The notes: generated by a model not told the origin, from the sequence alone. A stretch of 64,000 nucleotides of DNA from Prostheceraeus crozeri (GCA_907163375.1 CAJQUW010004459.1:310001-374000), one strand, 5' to 3'; numbered from the stretch's first letter, positions 32,420 through 43,974 are shown. Translations and numbers: made by a program.

Positions 32420-32800
32420 ATGAGGAGAAATAACATGCATGATTTATTACCGGCTTTGAATTATCAACTTTCATTGGAAGTCTGTGTACCACATCATGCT
32501 GTGTACCAATTTTCATGCCCAATAAACATCTGTAGTGGTGTCAGATATATTGGATATACAACAACTGATCTGACACATAGATGGAAGCCGCATGTGAACT
32601 ACGGATCCATCAATGAACATCTCAAACAAGAACATAAAATGGTGAAAGACTGCAATATCATCAGAGAGAACACCATCGTCCTAGCAAGATATGAAAGAAA
32701 GAAAGATCTGGAGATAGCCGAAGCAATGCTAATAAAGAAGAATAAGCCGGTCCTCAATAAGCAAGACCAAGGACTTACACGGCATCTACCAGTGATATAG
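32420..32800 (+). pseudogene. PLE GIY-YIG endonuclease domain, second family
   Basis: The frame reads VYQFSCPINICSGVRYIGYT, then TTDLTHRWKPH, the GIY-YIG core, followed by EHLKQEHK and the helix with the general base region (LEIAEAMLIKKNKPVLNKQ, with the catalytic-type Glu and Asn). It ends at TAG. The RT part is missing upstream. The fragment differs clearly from the 24-kb PLE (SYIG / FYIG types), so it represents another PLE family. Confidence 0.7.
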
Positions 32801-32926
32801 GAAGACCTTTTCTTGTTTTTTGTTATTTAATATCTCTTAGTATATTAAGTTTGATTTCTATATTGTGTCTAACTTTCAAGCTCATTCATAGATTTTCGTA
32901 CTAGGATTTGAATTTGAATTCAGTAG

Positions 32927-32968
32927 CGTTCCCTGAAGATGGATGCTGTGGACATCCGAAGCGCTGGC
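32927..32968 (+). ncRNA. Hammerhead-like motif at PLE junction
   Basis: CCCTGAAGAT is followed by GGAT...ATCC (stem II) and GAAGCGC. CUGANGA is intact, but GAAA is GAAG. It lies between a PLE 3' end and a PLE 5' start, the expected position. Confidence 0.4.
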
Positions 32969-32979
32969 TTTTCTATAGT

Positions 32980-33176
32980 AAAATGGTTTGCAAGAATTGT
33001 ATTTAAGTTCTCCAACAATGAAGCAAAATCAGTTTATCGAAAAATTAGAAAAATGTTATGTTAGACTTAATTATATTGACTGCGATATTCTATTGCATAA
33101 TTCCTGCTTATCAAACAATTTGCTGCCAAATTTCACGAGCTTTATATCTAGGACTGTGAAATTAGAATTGCCTTAA
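32980..33176 (+). pseudogene. PLE 5' coding start (next copy in tandem)
   Basis: The frame contains QFIEKLEKCYVRLNYIDCDI and then NNLLPNFTSF. It resembles the frame at 46593-46829 (KLEKDI..F....NNLLPNYTKI), the conserved N-terminus of PLE proteins. Directly after a 3' end it forms a head-to-tail junction, as expected for tandem PLE insertion. Confidence 0.55.
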
Positions 33177-34075
33177 ATCACAGATATTTACCATATATCT
33201 ATGATAATTTGAGACAATTTACGGATATATCTAGGAAAGCTAAAATTCATTTTCCTCAACGATGCTATATTTTCCAAGAGAAAATATAGCCCTGCTTTCA
33301 CATGGCAAACATAAATCAGATAAAGTACTTTATTCTCATACTACAAGGAAATATACCAGTCAGACTTTCGGTCTTCGTGCTTTATCCTCTTAAAGTATTC
33401 GAAATAAGTCCTCTATCTGATACATATTGTCATTTCAAACTGCAGCAAAATGAAAAAGAAACTAAAATTCAGCATCATTACATTGATATTAACAAATACA
33501 TTTCCCGTCTTTGTTGATGCGGTGCAGATCTGACTGCCTTGTATGAAAAGCATTCTGCATATCTTAAATGCTTTTAAGTCGCCACTAGAAGCAGTCGTTT
33601 GATTATAAAGAGAAGACATTATTATAGCCAGCTAGTGATTTGAAAATGAGAAATTTTGCATGCGCAAGACAAAACGTTCTATATCGAACACTACGGGGTG
33701 CGAAAAGACGCATGATGAGGTCAATGACTAATCCTCTCATCACTGGCATCTGAAGAACAGCGATATCTGAATTCAACGATTTTAGGAAGAAGGTCTTAAA
33801 ATACGCCAAAGATAGAAAGCACAAGTCTGCGCATTTCAGCAGTCGCCTCCAAATTCTATCAACTTTTGCCTATAGGAGCATCGAAACTATGACCTTTCAA
33901 AGCGCTTTTTCAAAAGAAGGATACTCGCCAGCAAATTCATTATCAATAAAAAATATGTACAAAGGATTTCACACGAGTGCTTTCGTGGTGTCTAGTCATG
34001 TGTGACGAACGAATGAAATAGTAATGTAGGGTGCCAATTGCTATGTGAAACTTGATATTTTGTACATATATACAT
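33177..34075. other. No gene recognised
   Basis: A weak coding-like string (about 33640-33860, NFACARQNVLYRTLRGAKRR) was seen but could not be placed in a family. Confidence 0.3.
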
Positions 34076-34083
34076 GTATCTAC

Positions 34084-35080
34084 CAGAGATGTAACCGGTC
34101 CGGAATATTCCTGACCGGACCGGCGACCGGCACCGGTATACCGGCGTCCGGCAGCAGACCGACGACCGGCATTGGACCGGCGACCGGATCTTTCGATGAA
34201 TATATAGAGTTAAACATTGTTGCCTATAACTTGATACCGCATAAGATTACAAGCGAATAGGCCTATCGTGAGGTCAGTTATGGAGGCTGTAGGCCGAAAC
34301 CTGATGTGCGAGCCTACTAGGCTATCGGCTCATAGAGTAGACTAAGCATAAGATTGATGCATAGCTGTAGGTAGGCATTAATATTATGTGCAGGCATCCG
34401 ATGCACTATATTTAGGCCTTTATATATAGGCCCATCTTGTACCAGATAGGTCCTTTATAGTAGGCTAGACCTGCCTGTTATATGCTTAGCAGGCCCTAGC
34501 TACATGTTAGAATGTTACAATTCCTAGCCTAGGCTAGGAACACTTAATTTGATTTTGTCTAGAGCTAGGTTTATGCAGCAGTTTCGACAAATGCGAAGGC
34601 AACACACTCGGCGAGCACAGCATGGCAGCATAAGTGACTAAATGAAAATCAGTTCATAAGGAGTAGGACAAAATTTCAAGATCGCCAATCACAGGCTGTC
34701 TATTGTTTTAGCGTTTGTCGTTGACCTTGCTGGTAGCCTTCCTAGCACCGAGAAACAGCCACTGTTACCTGAGAAGATCGCGCGCCTTGCTGGTAAAAGC
34801 ACGTGATCAAGTCATCAAGCATCGAACGGGAAAGTGCGTACCGGACATATATTAGAATTGCCTGCACAGAAGTTTTCACGCCTAGAGGAGAGCGCATACC
34901 GTATGTAAATGTGCCTTGAAAACGGCTGCTAAAATTAACAATTTACTGATTGACATGATGGATTCAACATGAAGGACACTTCCTCACATCATACCGGATG
35001 AAGTTATGCCGATGTGACCGTCTCTGCCGGTATTGGCCGGTCTGATTTTTCAGACCGGACCGGCGACCGGTTAATCTCTG
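34084..35080. mobile_element. Non-autonomous hAT element, 997 bp, perfect target duplication
   Basis: Left end CAGAGATGTAACCGGTCC and right end GACCGGTTAATCTCTG are inverted. GTATCTAC flanks both sides (34076-34083 and 35081-35088), a perfect 8-bp duplication typical of hAT. GACCGGCGACCGG words cluster near both ends as subterminal repeats. No transposase frame inside. The perfect duplication suggests that the insertion is not very old. Confidence 0.92.
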
Positions 35081-35319
35081 GTATCTACAATGTATATTCT
35101 CTTAATAATGAATTTTCTGGCAAGCATCTTTGCTATCAAATGCATTTCGAAGGAAAAATGATTTTGAAAATATATCAAGTTTTAATATACATGGTCATTC
35201 ATACTCAAAATCGTGATGTACTTTACACACTCCTCATAAAAAGGTTTGTAAGTAGTAGGCTACTGCTAGTTTTTTGCTACAAATAATGAATTCCAAGTAA
35301 ATGTGGACAGATCTCCCTG

Positions 35320-35497
<178 letters not shown>

Positions 35498-35599
35498 GAC
35501 GCTTCCATACGACAACAGATCAAGACGCATCATTTTTAAAAGTCTTTTGCCATTAAAAAAATCAGTTATTTAAAAAATGTGGAATTTAAAATTTGAATT

Positions 35600-36290
35600 G
35601 TTGTTTTTATTAGGAAGAAGACCGAATTAGTGAAAGATGATTATTATCATCCTATTATCAAAATCCCATATTTTAGTACATCCATAGAGCAGAAGAGTAG
35701 TAAATTTAAAATGCCATTTTTGTGGAATGGTCTTCCAAACAACATTAAAACAGCTAAAACAACAAAGGAATTCAAGCAAAACTTAAAATCACTGCTGATA
35801 GATAAAATGGATTATTTTTGATGTGCACAAAGAACAAGTGCTATACTGAATCATCTGAAATTTAGACACGTACGTAATAGAAAACTTATGTCAATAATCA
35901 GACTTATCTTGCTATCTAGCATTATGATATCCGTTCTTGTGCATTTCCAACCGTATAAAGACAAGTAAGCCTATGTAGAGTACATGTCTGTGTAATACTT
36001 AAAATCATTTATAAGCAGAGACATTGTATAATGTATATTTTATTCCGTATTTGTGTAAAAATTGTTAATTTGTATGTAATACTATAATTTGTAGTCCCTT
36101 TATGTTCTTTGTAATTATCCGTGCATGCAGCTTGTATATACGGAAAGTGAGAAATAGGTCCAGGACTAATACCCCATGTGCTGGTCATCTGGTCCTTTTC
36201 TCCAATGTAATTGATGTCATGAAATCTGTCTTCTGTAAAATGTATAATTAAAACCCATCTGTATGGAGAAGAAATATATTTTCTATTCTA
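35600..36290 (+). mobile_element. LINE 3' end (CR1/L2/Jockey-like)
   Basis: The frame ends (35630-35822) with FLWNGLPNNIKTAKTTKEFK and QNLKSLL, the C-terminal tail shared by many CR1/Jockey-type LINE ORF2 proteins (LWN-LP--I + FK--LK-LL). A 3' UTR follows and ends near 36290 in short ATTCTATT repeats, as in CR1/L2 groups. It is a 5'-truncated copy. Confidence 0.7.
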
Positions 36291-36596
36291 TTACTATAGT
36301 TCACATAACTGACCAATCTCCGGGATACTGCACGTTTTATAATGAAAGTCATTTTCACTCAGCACTTCCGGGAAACTGAATTTTCGGTCTCTTCATTAAA
36401 AAATTAGTTAAAATCTACGACGGGCCTTCGGCTTCCTCCGCCTTCTGAGGTCGATGTTAGCGAACTTCCTATCGAAAAGATCAAAAATTCTGTCAAAATG
36501 ACTTTCATTGAAAACCATTATCTAACATCACGGTTAACGGCGTCTGAAAATATCTCGGCAACACAAGCGCTGATAGAGTGAATTTTTGCATTTCAG

Positions 36597-37288
36597 ATGA
36601 CGAAATGGCAATTTGTCCCATGAATTCTTGCTACAGAATAGTTCTGATTTCCGAATCAGCTTTGAAAACTTGTAAATCTTCGTCAATCGTCGACAGAGTT
36701 ATGAACAAAGAGGGCTGCGCTCTGCTATGTAATCAGGACAGACATTGTCACGCCTTCCATTACACTCCGGAGTTGAAGAGCTGTAATCTCATCAATTCTA
36801 TCTTCAATGGATTCGAAGGATATCATCTGAAAGAGGAAATAGAACTTTGGATAAAGCGGAGTAGCAGGATTGGAAAATGCCCAGAGAGCTTCAATACTTA
36901 CACATACAGGTCATCCAGGTACAAGCTGGTTCCTCAGGGCACCACTTGGGAGATTGCAAGACGGAAATGTGAACAGATGGGTGGGAAACTAGCAGAGATT
37001 ACATCAGCAGGAGAAATCACACACCTTTGGTTCTACTATTCCCCCAGGACTCTCCGAGATTGGTTCGTCGGAGGTCGCAGGAATGGTACAAACAGTGGCT
37101 GGTACTGGTACAAATCGAATATTTCCATTCCGAGCGACGGATTCCGATGGAAGGATGGCAGTCAAAGTAACGCCACCAGCAATGCACAGTTTGTTACTGC
37201 TGTTGATCAATATGGAAACATCTACTTCAATCATGTTAGTAACAGATATATAGCCACCGGATATTTGTGTGAATGCATCGTATTTTAA
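36597..37288 (+). CDS. Lectin locus terminal exon c (PAN-like + C-type lectin), intact
   Basis: The acceptor GCATTTCAG precedes a phase-1 exon of 692 nt, the same length as exon b, ending at TAA. The PAN/apple-like half has CPMNSCYRIVL, EGCALLCNQDRHCHAFHYT and SCNLINS. The C-type lectin half has GKCPESFN, TTWEIARRKCEQMGGKLAEI, WFVGGRRNGTNSGWYWYKS, FRWKDGS and GYLCEC. N-glycosylation sites are NGT, NIS and NAT. As in exon b, no EPN/QPD motif is seen. It can be joined in frame to exon 1 (8923), giving about 341 residues. Whether a separate 5' exon exists closer by is unknown; I found none. Confidence 0.82.
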
Positions 37289-37882
37289 CCAATGCTATTC
37301 ACGATTACGGCAAAAATAGCCATTTTATTGCTATGTTTTCATTTTTGATTCCAAAGTCTTTTTTCTCTTTTTTAAGCTGACCATTCGTAAAAATCTGTGA
37401 ATATCATTTGTGGTCTGGGAAATCTGTTTGTTCATCTGCAACAGTAACATTGGTTGTCATGACGTTTTCATTATCTTTAGCAGTAAATCGGCCACGCTAT
37501 CGGCTACGAAGAGAATCTGATTTCTGCCTACCCTGGAAGATGTCTGCGGGGAAAGTGCAATCATACTGATAAAAATGATAAGTCTCATTTTTAGCTTTCA
37601 AATATATGCTGGACATTGGCGTAGCTAGGAATCTCAGGTTGGGGGGGGGCAAGGATGTTCATCAAAACATCAGTCGGCCTATTGGCAAGTAGCTAAGCGT
37701 AGTAATGAAAACATAAAAGCATTTTTATTCGCAGAAAAGAGTTATATCAAATTATTCAACCCTTATATATAATAATATAAATTAATAATAATAATACAAT
37801 ACAATAAAAACCGTGATATATATATATTTAGACAAGTAACCTGGCAATTGATAAATTTATCAAATCTCAACAGATGTAACCA

Positions 37883-37924
37883 CCACGAGACATGTTTCGG
37901 CCTGTTGAGCCTCATCAGTCGTGG
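37883..37924 (-). ncRNA. Type-I hammerhead ribozyme (complete core)
   Basis: Read on minus: stem I CCACGA (37924-37919); core CTGATGA (37918-37912); stem II GGCT-CAACA-GGCC (37911-37899, with G-C, G-C, C-G and U-G pairs); core GAAA (37898-37895); a minimal 3-bp, loop-less stem III within the A plus CATGT that follow; UC; then stem I return TCGTGG (37888-37883), pairing all six bases. Cleavage would follow GUC at 37889. All conserved core nucleotides are present. The tiny stem III is the form known from PLE and retrozyme ribozymes, which work best as dimers. Confidence 0.85.
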
Positions 37925-37925
37925 G

Positions 37926-37995
37926 TAGGTTTGAACCAGCGACGTTGGAGCTAGAGGACGTGCAAGCCTACCCTCTAACCACAAGGCCACCGGAC
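37926..37995 (-). promoter_or_regulatory. tRNA-like internal promoter (A and B boxes)
   Basis: On minus, TGGCCTTGTGG (37989-37979) fits an A box. GGTTCAAACC (37937-37928) fits a B box, 41 bp downstream. The B box ends just three bases before stem I of the hammerhead. It resembles the head of a tRNA-type SINE and suggests RNA polymerase III transcription of the retrozyme-like unit. Confidence 0.65.
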
Positions 37996-38244
37996 CATCT
38001 GTTGAGAGCGTGAATTAGCCAGGAAGGCACTGCTTTAACGCAGGCACGTGGAGGGCGGACTGCTTTCTGCAATCACTTAATACCGCATCGGAGATTGAGG
38101 CGCTTCACGCAGGCGCTACTCATTACATGTTTAGACAAGTAACCTGGCAATTGATAAATTGATCAAATCTCAACAGATGTAACCACCACTAGACATGTTT
38201 TGGCCAACACCTCATACAACTTATGGTAACCAGAAGGATAAATT

Positions 38245-38601
38245 TTATCCTAATTTCAGTCGTCTATCACATTTGCCAGCAAAACGGGAAACTAATGTGT
38301 CACCGTCGAGATTGATCAAAATGTCTTTTTCGACAGCTGCAAAAAGAAGAGCTTCTAAACGCTCTTGCCCCATTGTTGACCTAAGTTTAGTTTTAACTGT
38401 GGCAAGCCGTGAAAATCCTCTTTCAACAGAGGCTGTTGTTACTGGCAAAGTCAACAGGACCTGGTACAAATGTCGTAACTGGGAGAAATGTGAAGGCACT
38501 CTATTGTATAAGAAGGCAAAATTGTTGTAGTTGGTAGTAGGCATGTTCCTAAATAAACGCCAACATGTGTAGAGGTAGCTTGAAGTGATCGACCTCGACA
38601 A
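38245..38601 (-). pseudogene. hAT transposase C-terminal dimerisation fragment
   Basis: The frame reads LTLPVTTASVERGFSRLATV, then KTKLRSTMGQERLEALL, the conserved hAT C-terminal dimerisation helix pair. Only about 110 codons survive. It lies within the hAT delimited at 37614-38733 and has the expected orientation for its 3' part. Confidence 0.75.
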
Positions 38602-38741
38602 ACACGCTCACGCAATGACTACATAGCTGTCGCCGCGAAGCCACGAATAACAGAAAGGGAAATGATGACTTCGTCTACTGCTACCAAAGGTTGGGGGGGA
38701 ACTACCCCCCTTTCCCCCGCGGCGACGCTAGTGATGCTGGA

Positions 38742-39320
38742 TCATTACATTATTAAGTGTAGCAAGTTTGGAAGTGCATGGATCTACATACAGATCGGAT
38801 TTTGCAATGATGACGTTAGTAACTCTCGGACTAAATTGGGAAAGTGAAGGAATTTCTATGTGCACCACATTTAACCGATTTTTATTTATTCAATAAAACT
38901 ATATCTGGAATTTAGACTGAACAATTCAACATCAGATCCAAAAAGCAGGGCGCGTCTGACCAGCATAGGCTCCTCCCATCTTGTTGATGTGTGCTTCACA
39001 CGGTTTTTCTCCAGTCTCTACCAGGCAGGAAAATCCCCATCCTTCTCCAAAAAATATGAGTACGCTGTCGATTTTAATATGCTCTTTGGAGGAGACATCA
39101 CACACGATTAACGTGAAGGTAAGAGGTAATGTTCTCCAACAAACTAGTATTTCATTCTTGTCTCTGATGTGACCTCTGGTGCGTAGGTGTGATCGAGGCT
39201 AGGAAGGCTTGTCTTCTCTACTGAATCACCGAGTGAAAAGACAATCGTTTTTTTCACTGTCACGGGTCATTCCCTCAACTATTACAAGCTTTAATTGGAA
39301 AGATTCCTTGTCTATTGGTC
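38742..39320. other. No gene recognised
   Basis: It starts with the right-hand target duplication of the hAT. Nothing else was recognised. Confidence 0.35.
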
Positions 39321-39324
39321 ATAA

Positions 39325-39465
39325 TTTTCTTTTCTTAGGAAAGAGCCAAATTCTAGTGATGGATTGATTTTTATTTTCTAATGTTCGATTAATTTCAGCT
39401 ATTAACATTAGAAAATAAAAATGAATCCATCACTAGAATTTGGCTCTTTCCAAAGAAAAGCAAAT
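39325..39465. repeat. Long hairpin, ~60-bp arms, 18-bp loop
   Basis: AGGAAAGAGCCAAATTCTAG through ATTTTTATTTTCTAATGTT (to 39385) is repeated inverted from AACATTAGAAAATAAAAATG (39404) through CTAGAATTTGGCTCTTTCC. There are only about three mismatches. The arms are too long and regular for an ordinary microRNA precursor. A snap-back MITE or siRNA-type hairpin is more likely. Confidence 0.85.
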
Positions 39466-39834
39466 TATTACAAGTTTTGCATGCATCAGTGTCTCAGTAC
39501 TTTTGTTTGACGAAGAAAGTTGACATCAAGACAGTGACAGCCGCATGCAGGAGAATCATTTGATAGGACTCCGACTCCGCATGCCTGCTTTAAGCACACT
39601 GCTGGGAAATCGCCCACATGCAAGTTAGTGCTCCTGAAATGATGTGAATAGTCAAACTAATAGTTGTCTGCTAGATGGAATACTCCTCGGAATAAAAGTC
39701 AAAATAGCAATTGAGATAATCATGAAGTATGATAAACCGACAAGTCAAATACCAAATAATTGTCAGTCTTCACAAAAATTTAGAAAAGCTTTCAGAAATC
39801 ATTGGTCGCGCCGGCCGATATCTGTGTTCATGCA

Positions 39835-40252
39835 CACTGTAAACCGTTGACTGACAATTGACAGACATATATCCTACAAAATCTATTTTGTCGGTCATTG
39901 TTAGTTCTTGTAGGATGGTTGCCACTGAACACCTACAATATCTGACAAAAAGCGGCAAAATTATAGCTCAAATTTTATCAAAATTGTAGGCAATTAATTA
40001 AATCATGTCAAAATAAATCATGGTTTTGCCTCACAATAATACAGACTGCCCAAAAGTCAAGCAATCACTAATCGAAAAAATCAATGAACATTCAACAGTT
40101 TTTGTTTAGTTAATTTGCATACAAAGCATCTGTTTCGATGTCGGTGGAGAACCTACAAATTCGTCGGATATCGCAGGATATTGGAGGTGACAATCGTCGG
40201 TTGATTTTGTCAGTAATTTTGTAGGATAATTGTCGGTCTACGGTTTACATCG
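39835..40252. mobile_element. MITE with CACTGTAAACCGT ends
   Basis: Left CACTGTAAACCGTTGACTGA and right (reverse complement) ATGTAAACCGTAGACCGACA are imperfect inverted ends. A second shared block, ATCCTACAAAAT, lies just inside each. The first ten bases resemble the ends of the MITE at 684-956, so the two may use the same transposase. No coding capacity. Confidence 0.65.
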
Positions 40253-40524
40253 AGGAAATGATGTCAGCTTGTCACAAAACTGGCGACAACTCTCGCTCGC
40301 TTTTCACTGTGTTAGTGAGACCAGAACGCGCGGATCTCTAGATTTTTGGATGATCCAAATCGTTAAAACCTGCAACAGATTATTGTCGGAAGGCGATATA
40401 AGGTTGAGTTTTTCATCAAAATGCTTTCATAGAGAAATGATAATAACCGTGAGCATTTACGAAGTGCACTGATAAGCTGTTGTCATCTTCCACGACCACC
40501 AAGGTCCAGAGTTGATCATAAAAA

Positions 40525-41087
40525 CGGACCACCTAAATTTCGCTGAAGTTCAATAGATTCTCATGCCTCCAAATCCACATCAACGTGCCATACATTATTC
40601 GAGAGCGTGCATTCTCAACTTCAAAATGAGCTATGATAGACTTGCATCCGTTATTGCATTGGCTGAGCAGTTCTCAAAATATGAAAATCACTCAATTTAC
40701 AAATTGTAAATTTTCAATAAGAAAACATCTGAGTATGATCACAAAATCATGAACCTTTTTGGTTGAAACTATCATTTCCGCAAAGGTACACAAACAATGA
40801 AGGTAAACAATCGGCAGCCGCTGTGAGAGAACAAAGGCATGCCATTGCTAATTGTCTTGTTTTGAAACTTTGTTCACCTTACATGTTGTTTGTGTACTAT
40901 AGTGGAAGTGAAAACAAATATTGAAGAAGTTTGAAAAAGAAGAAGAAAGAGAAGAAGTTTGCAAGTCCGTCATAGCTCATTTTGAAGCTGAGAATGCAAG
41001 CTCTCGGATGATATGTGGCATCTTGTTGTGCGATGTGATCGGAAGGCATGCGCATGGACTAAACTTCAGCGAAATTCAGGTGGTCCG
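40525..41087. mobile_element. MITE with ~120-bp terminal inverted repeats
   Basis: The left arm begins CGGACCACCTAAATTTCGCT. The right arm, reversed, begins CGGACCACCTGAATTTCGCT. The arms stay alignable through GCATTCTCA-CTTCAAAATG and GACTTGCA. A further inner pair (GTACACAAACAATGAAGGTA and its inverse near 40880-40900) is present. About 563 bp in total, without an open frame of note. Confidence 0.75.
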
Positions 41088-42420
41088 CTCTTAGTTCTTT
41101 ATCATTACATTGTCGGATTTCTATGGATGCAAACTTTAATTATCCAGTGATTACTTGAAACGGGCGCACATGCCCATAGTGGATCCCTTATCTTCAAAAC
41201 ACTTCGAATAAAATGAAGATTTCGTGGATCAAACCTTTGACTGCGCATCTCATCAACGATCACTGCAACACAACAGCTGTTCTGTCTCCTGGGACTTTGT
41301 CAATGTCTCAGAGACGTTTGCCAGAAAAATTACACTGATTGTCTACACATCCCCACCAACAAAATGATATCGATTGCAGACGAGACTGTCTTTTGAAATA
41401 TTGCCTTCTCTCACGTACTTCCAATGATCGGTATTATAGCCATGAAAATGCCGTCGGAATATTCCGCTTATTTGTCCGACACGAATTAATCTGACACACA
41501 AAAGTTGTGCATAATAACAATATTCTTTATTTACCCTCGAAACACAAAAGGGTTGACCCTCTTTCTGTTGTCGTCGAGCAAACAAGTGATAAATAGGAAT
41601 AAGGTAAAGATACAAAAATGAAAGAAATTTAAATGTTATTTTTTGAAGCAATCCAAATAAAACTGGCAACAGACTGAAGTAAGGTCGGTTAGAGACGAAT
41701 AGGTAATGGCAATTCATTGAAACAACATCAGTTGAGGATTTGCACCGACCACACGTTTAAAGCAATCGTTCGAAGGGATCTACTCCTTCGCTACCACTGT
41801 GAGGGGTACAGAAAAAAATGATTCTCAAAATCATCCAAGTAGTCATTTGTGACAGACGATGATTCTTAGTAATTTGAAAAATCAATTGAAGTAGTCCTGA
41901 TGAGGACTGGTGACATTCTCCCTCTGTAGGTTTACAAATACAACAGTTTTGGTGTGATTAACCAATTCTTGAAAGAACTTAATGCAACTTTCCAGTGGAA
42001 GCAAATTGAAATTGATAATTCCTCGCACATCAACGGGTAGAAATTGATAAATCGTCACACAATGAGACAAGGACAATTGTCATCAATTGTTGTCGAATTG
42101 AAAGGAAAAGGTACAATAAAACAAGATAGAACCGATAGATTTGGGAAATGTACGCACAATGGATCATATAGAATGAAGATAGTTATCTATCATTCACATT
42201 TGTTGCATCATCCTTGAATAATGTTTGACTTGCTTGAAGAATCTGAATGGGAAATTCATATTTCAGATTACTCTATTCTGCTCATGATGGAAACCATTCT
42301 GATCAAGAAAGTTGCATTTCATATTCCTGTTGTTCTGTATACAATAACTCGTTATATTTTGCATTGGCCTATATAGAGACTGATAAAAGAATCGAATGAA
42401 ACCCTTGAAGTTACTATTAT
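41088..42420. other. No gene recognised
   Basis: Several minus-strand open stretches near 41343-42076 show no domain. Nothing is supported. Confidence 0.35.
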
Positions 42421-43615
42421 CTGGAAGACTGTTTCGATTCGTCCTGTACTCAAGACAAATAATCCCACGCTCAATAACATCGGTCCTATTTCACTGAATA
42501 TTCCAGACAAATTGCTCGAAAAAAGTGGTTATGTCTTCTGCAAAAACTACAATGTTAGAGAATTATGGTCGACATCAATTTGGCTTCAGACGATATTCAT
42601 CAACACTGCCCATTGGCATCCTTGCATGATTATTTAACGACATGTCTTGAAGCTCCAGATGCAGATGGAGCAGTTATCATAACCTCTGACTACACAAAAA
42701 CGTTTTACACTTTGAAATCTGAGTACATCATTAATCAGCTGATACAGAGCAATTTCTCCAATTAATACATTCACCTAGTTAAGATCTACTTAAATGACAT
42801 AAAACGAAATGTTCAAATGGGCACTGCATTGACCTCATTGCAAGATGTCATCTCTGGGATTCCACAGGGCTCAATACTTGGACCGCTCTTATACTGTGTT
42901 GCAACCAGCTCATATGATTTTGACTATTGTGATTGCCGTTTGACTAAATTGCGGACGATACTACGCTTTGCCTACCATTGTATAAGCACGGTGACAACAA
43001 TCACATTTATCGCAACTATCGTGCCCTTCAAATTGAATTTTGATAAGTGTAAATGTTTCATTGTAGCCAAAGAGTGTGCATCTATCGGAGCTGTTGTTGT
43101 TCCCGGTGTTCATTCAGTAAACACTTTGTCCATTTTGGGTGTTCATTTTAATAATGTAGGTCACAACACATAGACCAAATTGTAAAAAGTGCTTCTAGCA
43201 GATTTTCAGCCAATTCGTATTCTTTGTCCGGTTCTGTCTGATGACGATCTTATGATTGTTTACTTCGCTATCTTTTACAGTTACATTCTCACTATGTAGT
43301 TACACTATCAGTTACATTCTCTCTCTTCTACAGTATTGTGCTCCGGTTTGACTTATCATCAATTAATTCCATTCGTATTGATCGCCTTCAAAGACGTTTC
43401 CACAGATGTGGCTCAGATTGTGATGTTGAATGCTTACCCGCACTTAGTGATGGTCGTACAGCACTTTCTCTGAAGGTTTTGTGAGATATTCTTAATTCTG
43501 AGCATATACTGACTGACTTACTTCCCGATTTATCCTCTTCTGGTCGATTTTTAAAAGACATAAAGAGAGACGGAGCATGTTTTTTATTTTGCATAGGCCT
43601 ATATGTATGTTCCAT
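42420..43615 (+). pseudogene. Degenerate LINE reverse transcriptase (Jockey/CR1-like)
   Basis: It includes RPVLKT then PLNIPDKLLEK-type residues, DGAVIITSDYTKTFYTL (a decayed version of the RT motif A region), DVISGIPQGSILGPLLYC (the strongly diagnostic QGSILGPLL), NFDKCKCFIV and, after further breaks, RIDRLQRRFHRC. Many stops and frame changes. The order fits a CR1/Jockey-type ORF2 on +. It is a relic. Confidence 0.7.
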
Positions 43616-43974
43616 CTTTCATTCTGCTTCTAAACGGTAACTTTACACTGATCGATTCTGACATGAAAAACAAAACGCGTTGCAGTCACTTTCCTACGGA
43701 TTATATCTGAACTGAGAAGTCACGGCGTCTAGTGATTTCAGTTGAAGTCGTATATGTTGCTGGTTGTGATGATTTCAAGAAAAGACCGTTTTGTAAAAAG
43801 TCCCTGTAGACATATCACCATTGAATCCATAACCTTATTGAATCCTCAAGCATGATAGTTTGATAACGGAAACTCCACAGATGCTATGTAGACTGGATTT
43901 CGGACAATGCTGTCAACCTATTCTTGTCTGTGGTAATGCATTAAATTTTGATAAAATTTGAAATTCCAACTAGT

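Larger units (their letters stand above)
37827..38213 (-). mobile_element. Retrozyme-like partial dimer (303-bp unit)
   Basis: The block TTTAGACAAGTAACCTGGCA, continuing through ATCAAATCTCAACAGATGTA to ACATG, starts at 37827 and again at 38130, exactly 303 bp apart. Each copy leads into hammerhead sequence on the minus strand. The two predicted cleavage sites (38192/38191 and 37889/37888) are 303 nt apart. The copy at 38130 is cut off inside its hammerhead core and has AAAA for GAAA. Tandem or partial-dimer units of 170-400 bp with a type-I hammerhead are the hallmark of animal retrozymes, which make small circular RNAs. It is nested in a hAT. Confidence 0.75.
37614..38733. mobile_element. 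hAT element relic with perfect target duplication, nested host of a retrozyme
   Basis: Left end CATTGGCGTAGCTAGG and right end CGGCGACGCTAGTG are imperfect inverted ends. Each is followed inward by a G-run or C-run (GGGGGGGG / CCCCCC). ATGCTGGA occurs at 37606-37613 and again at 38734-38741, an exact 8-bp duplication. Inside are the C-terminal transposase remnant (38245-38601, minus) and an inserted hammerhead/tRNA-like unit (37827-38213). Confidence 0.85.

Noticed and set aside
37928..37989. Functional tRNA gene
   Set aside because: A and B boxes are present, but the acceptor stem does not close and the sequence runs straight into a hammerhead; a SINE-like head is more likely.
39325..39465. 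Canonical microRNA precursor
   Set aside because: Arms of about 60 bp are longer and more uniformly paired than usual animal precursors; kept as a hairpin only.
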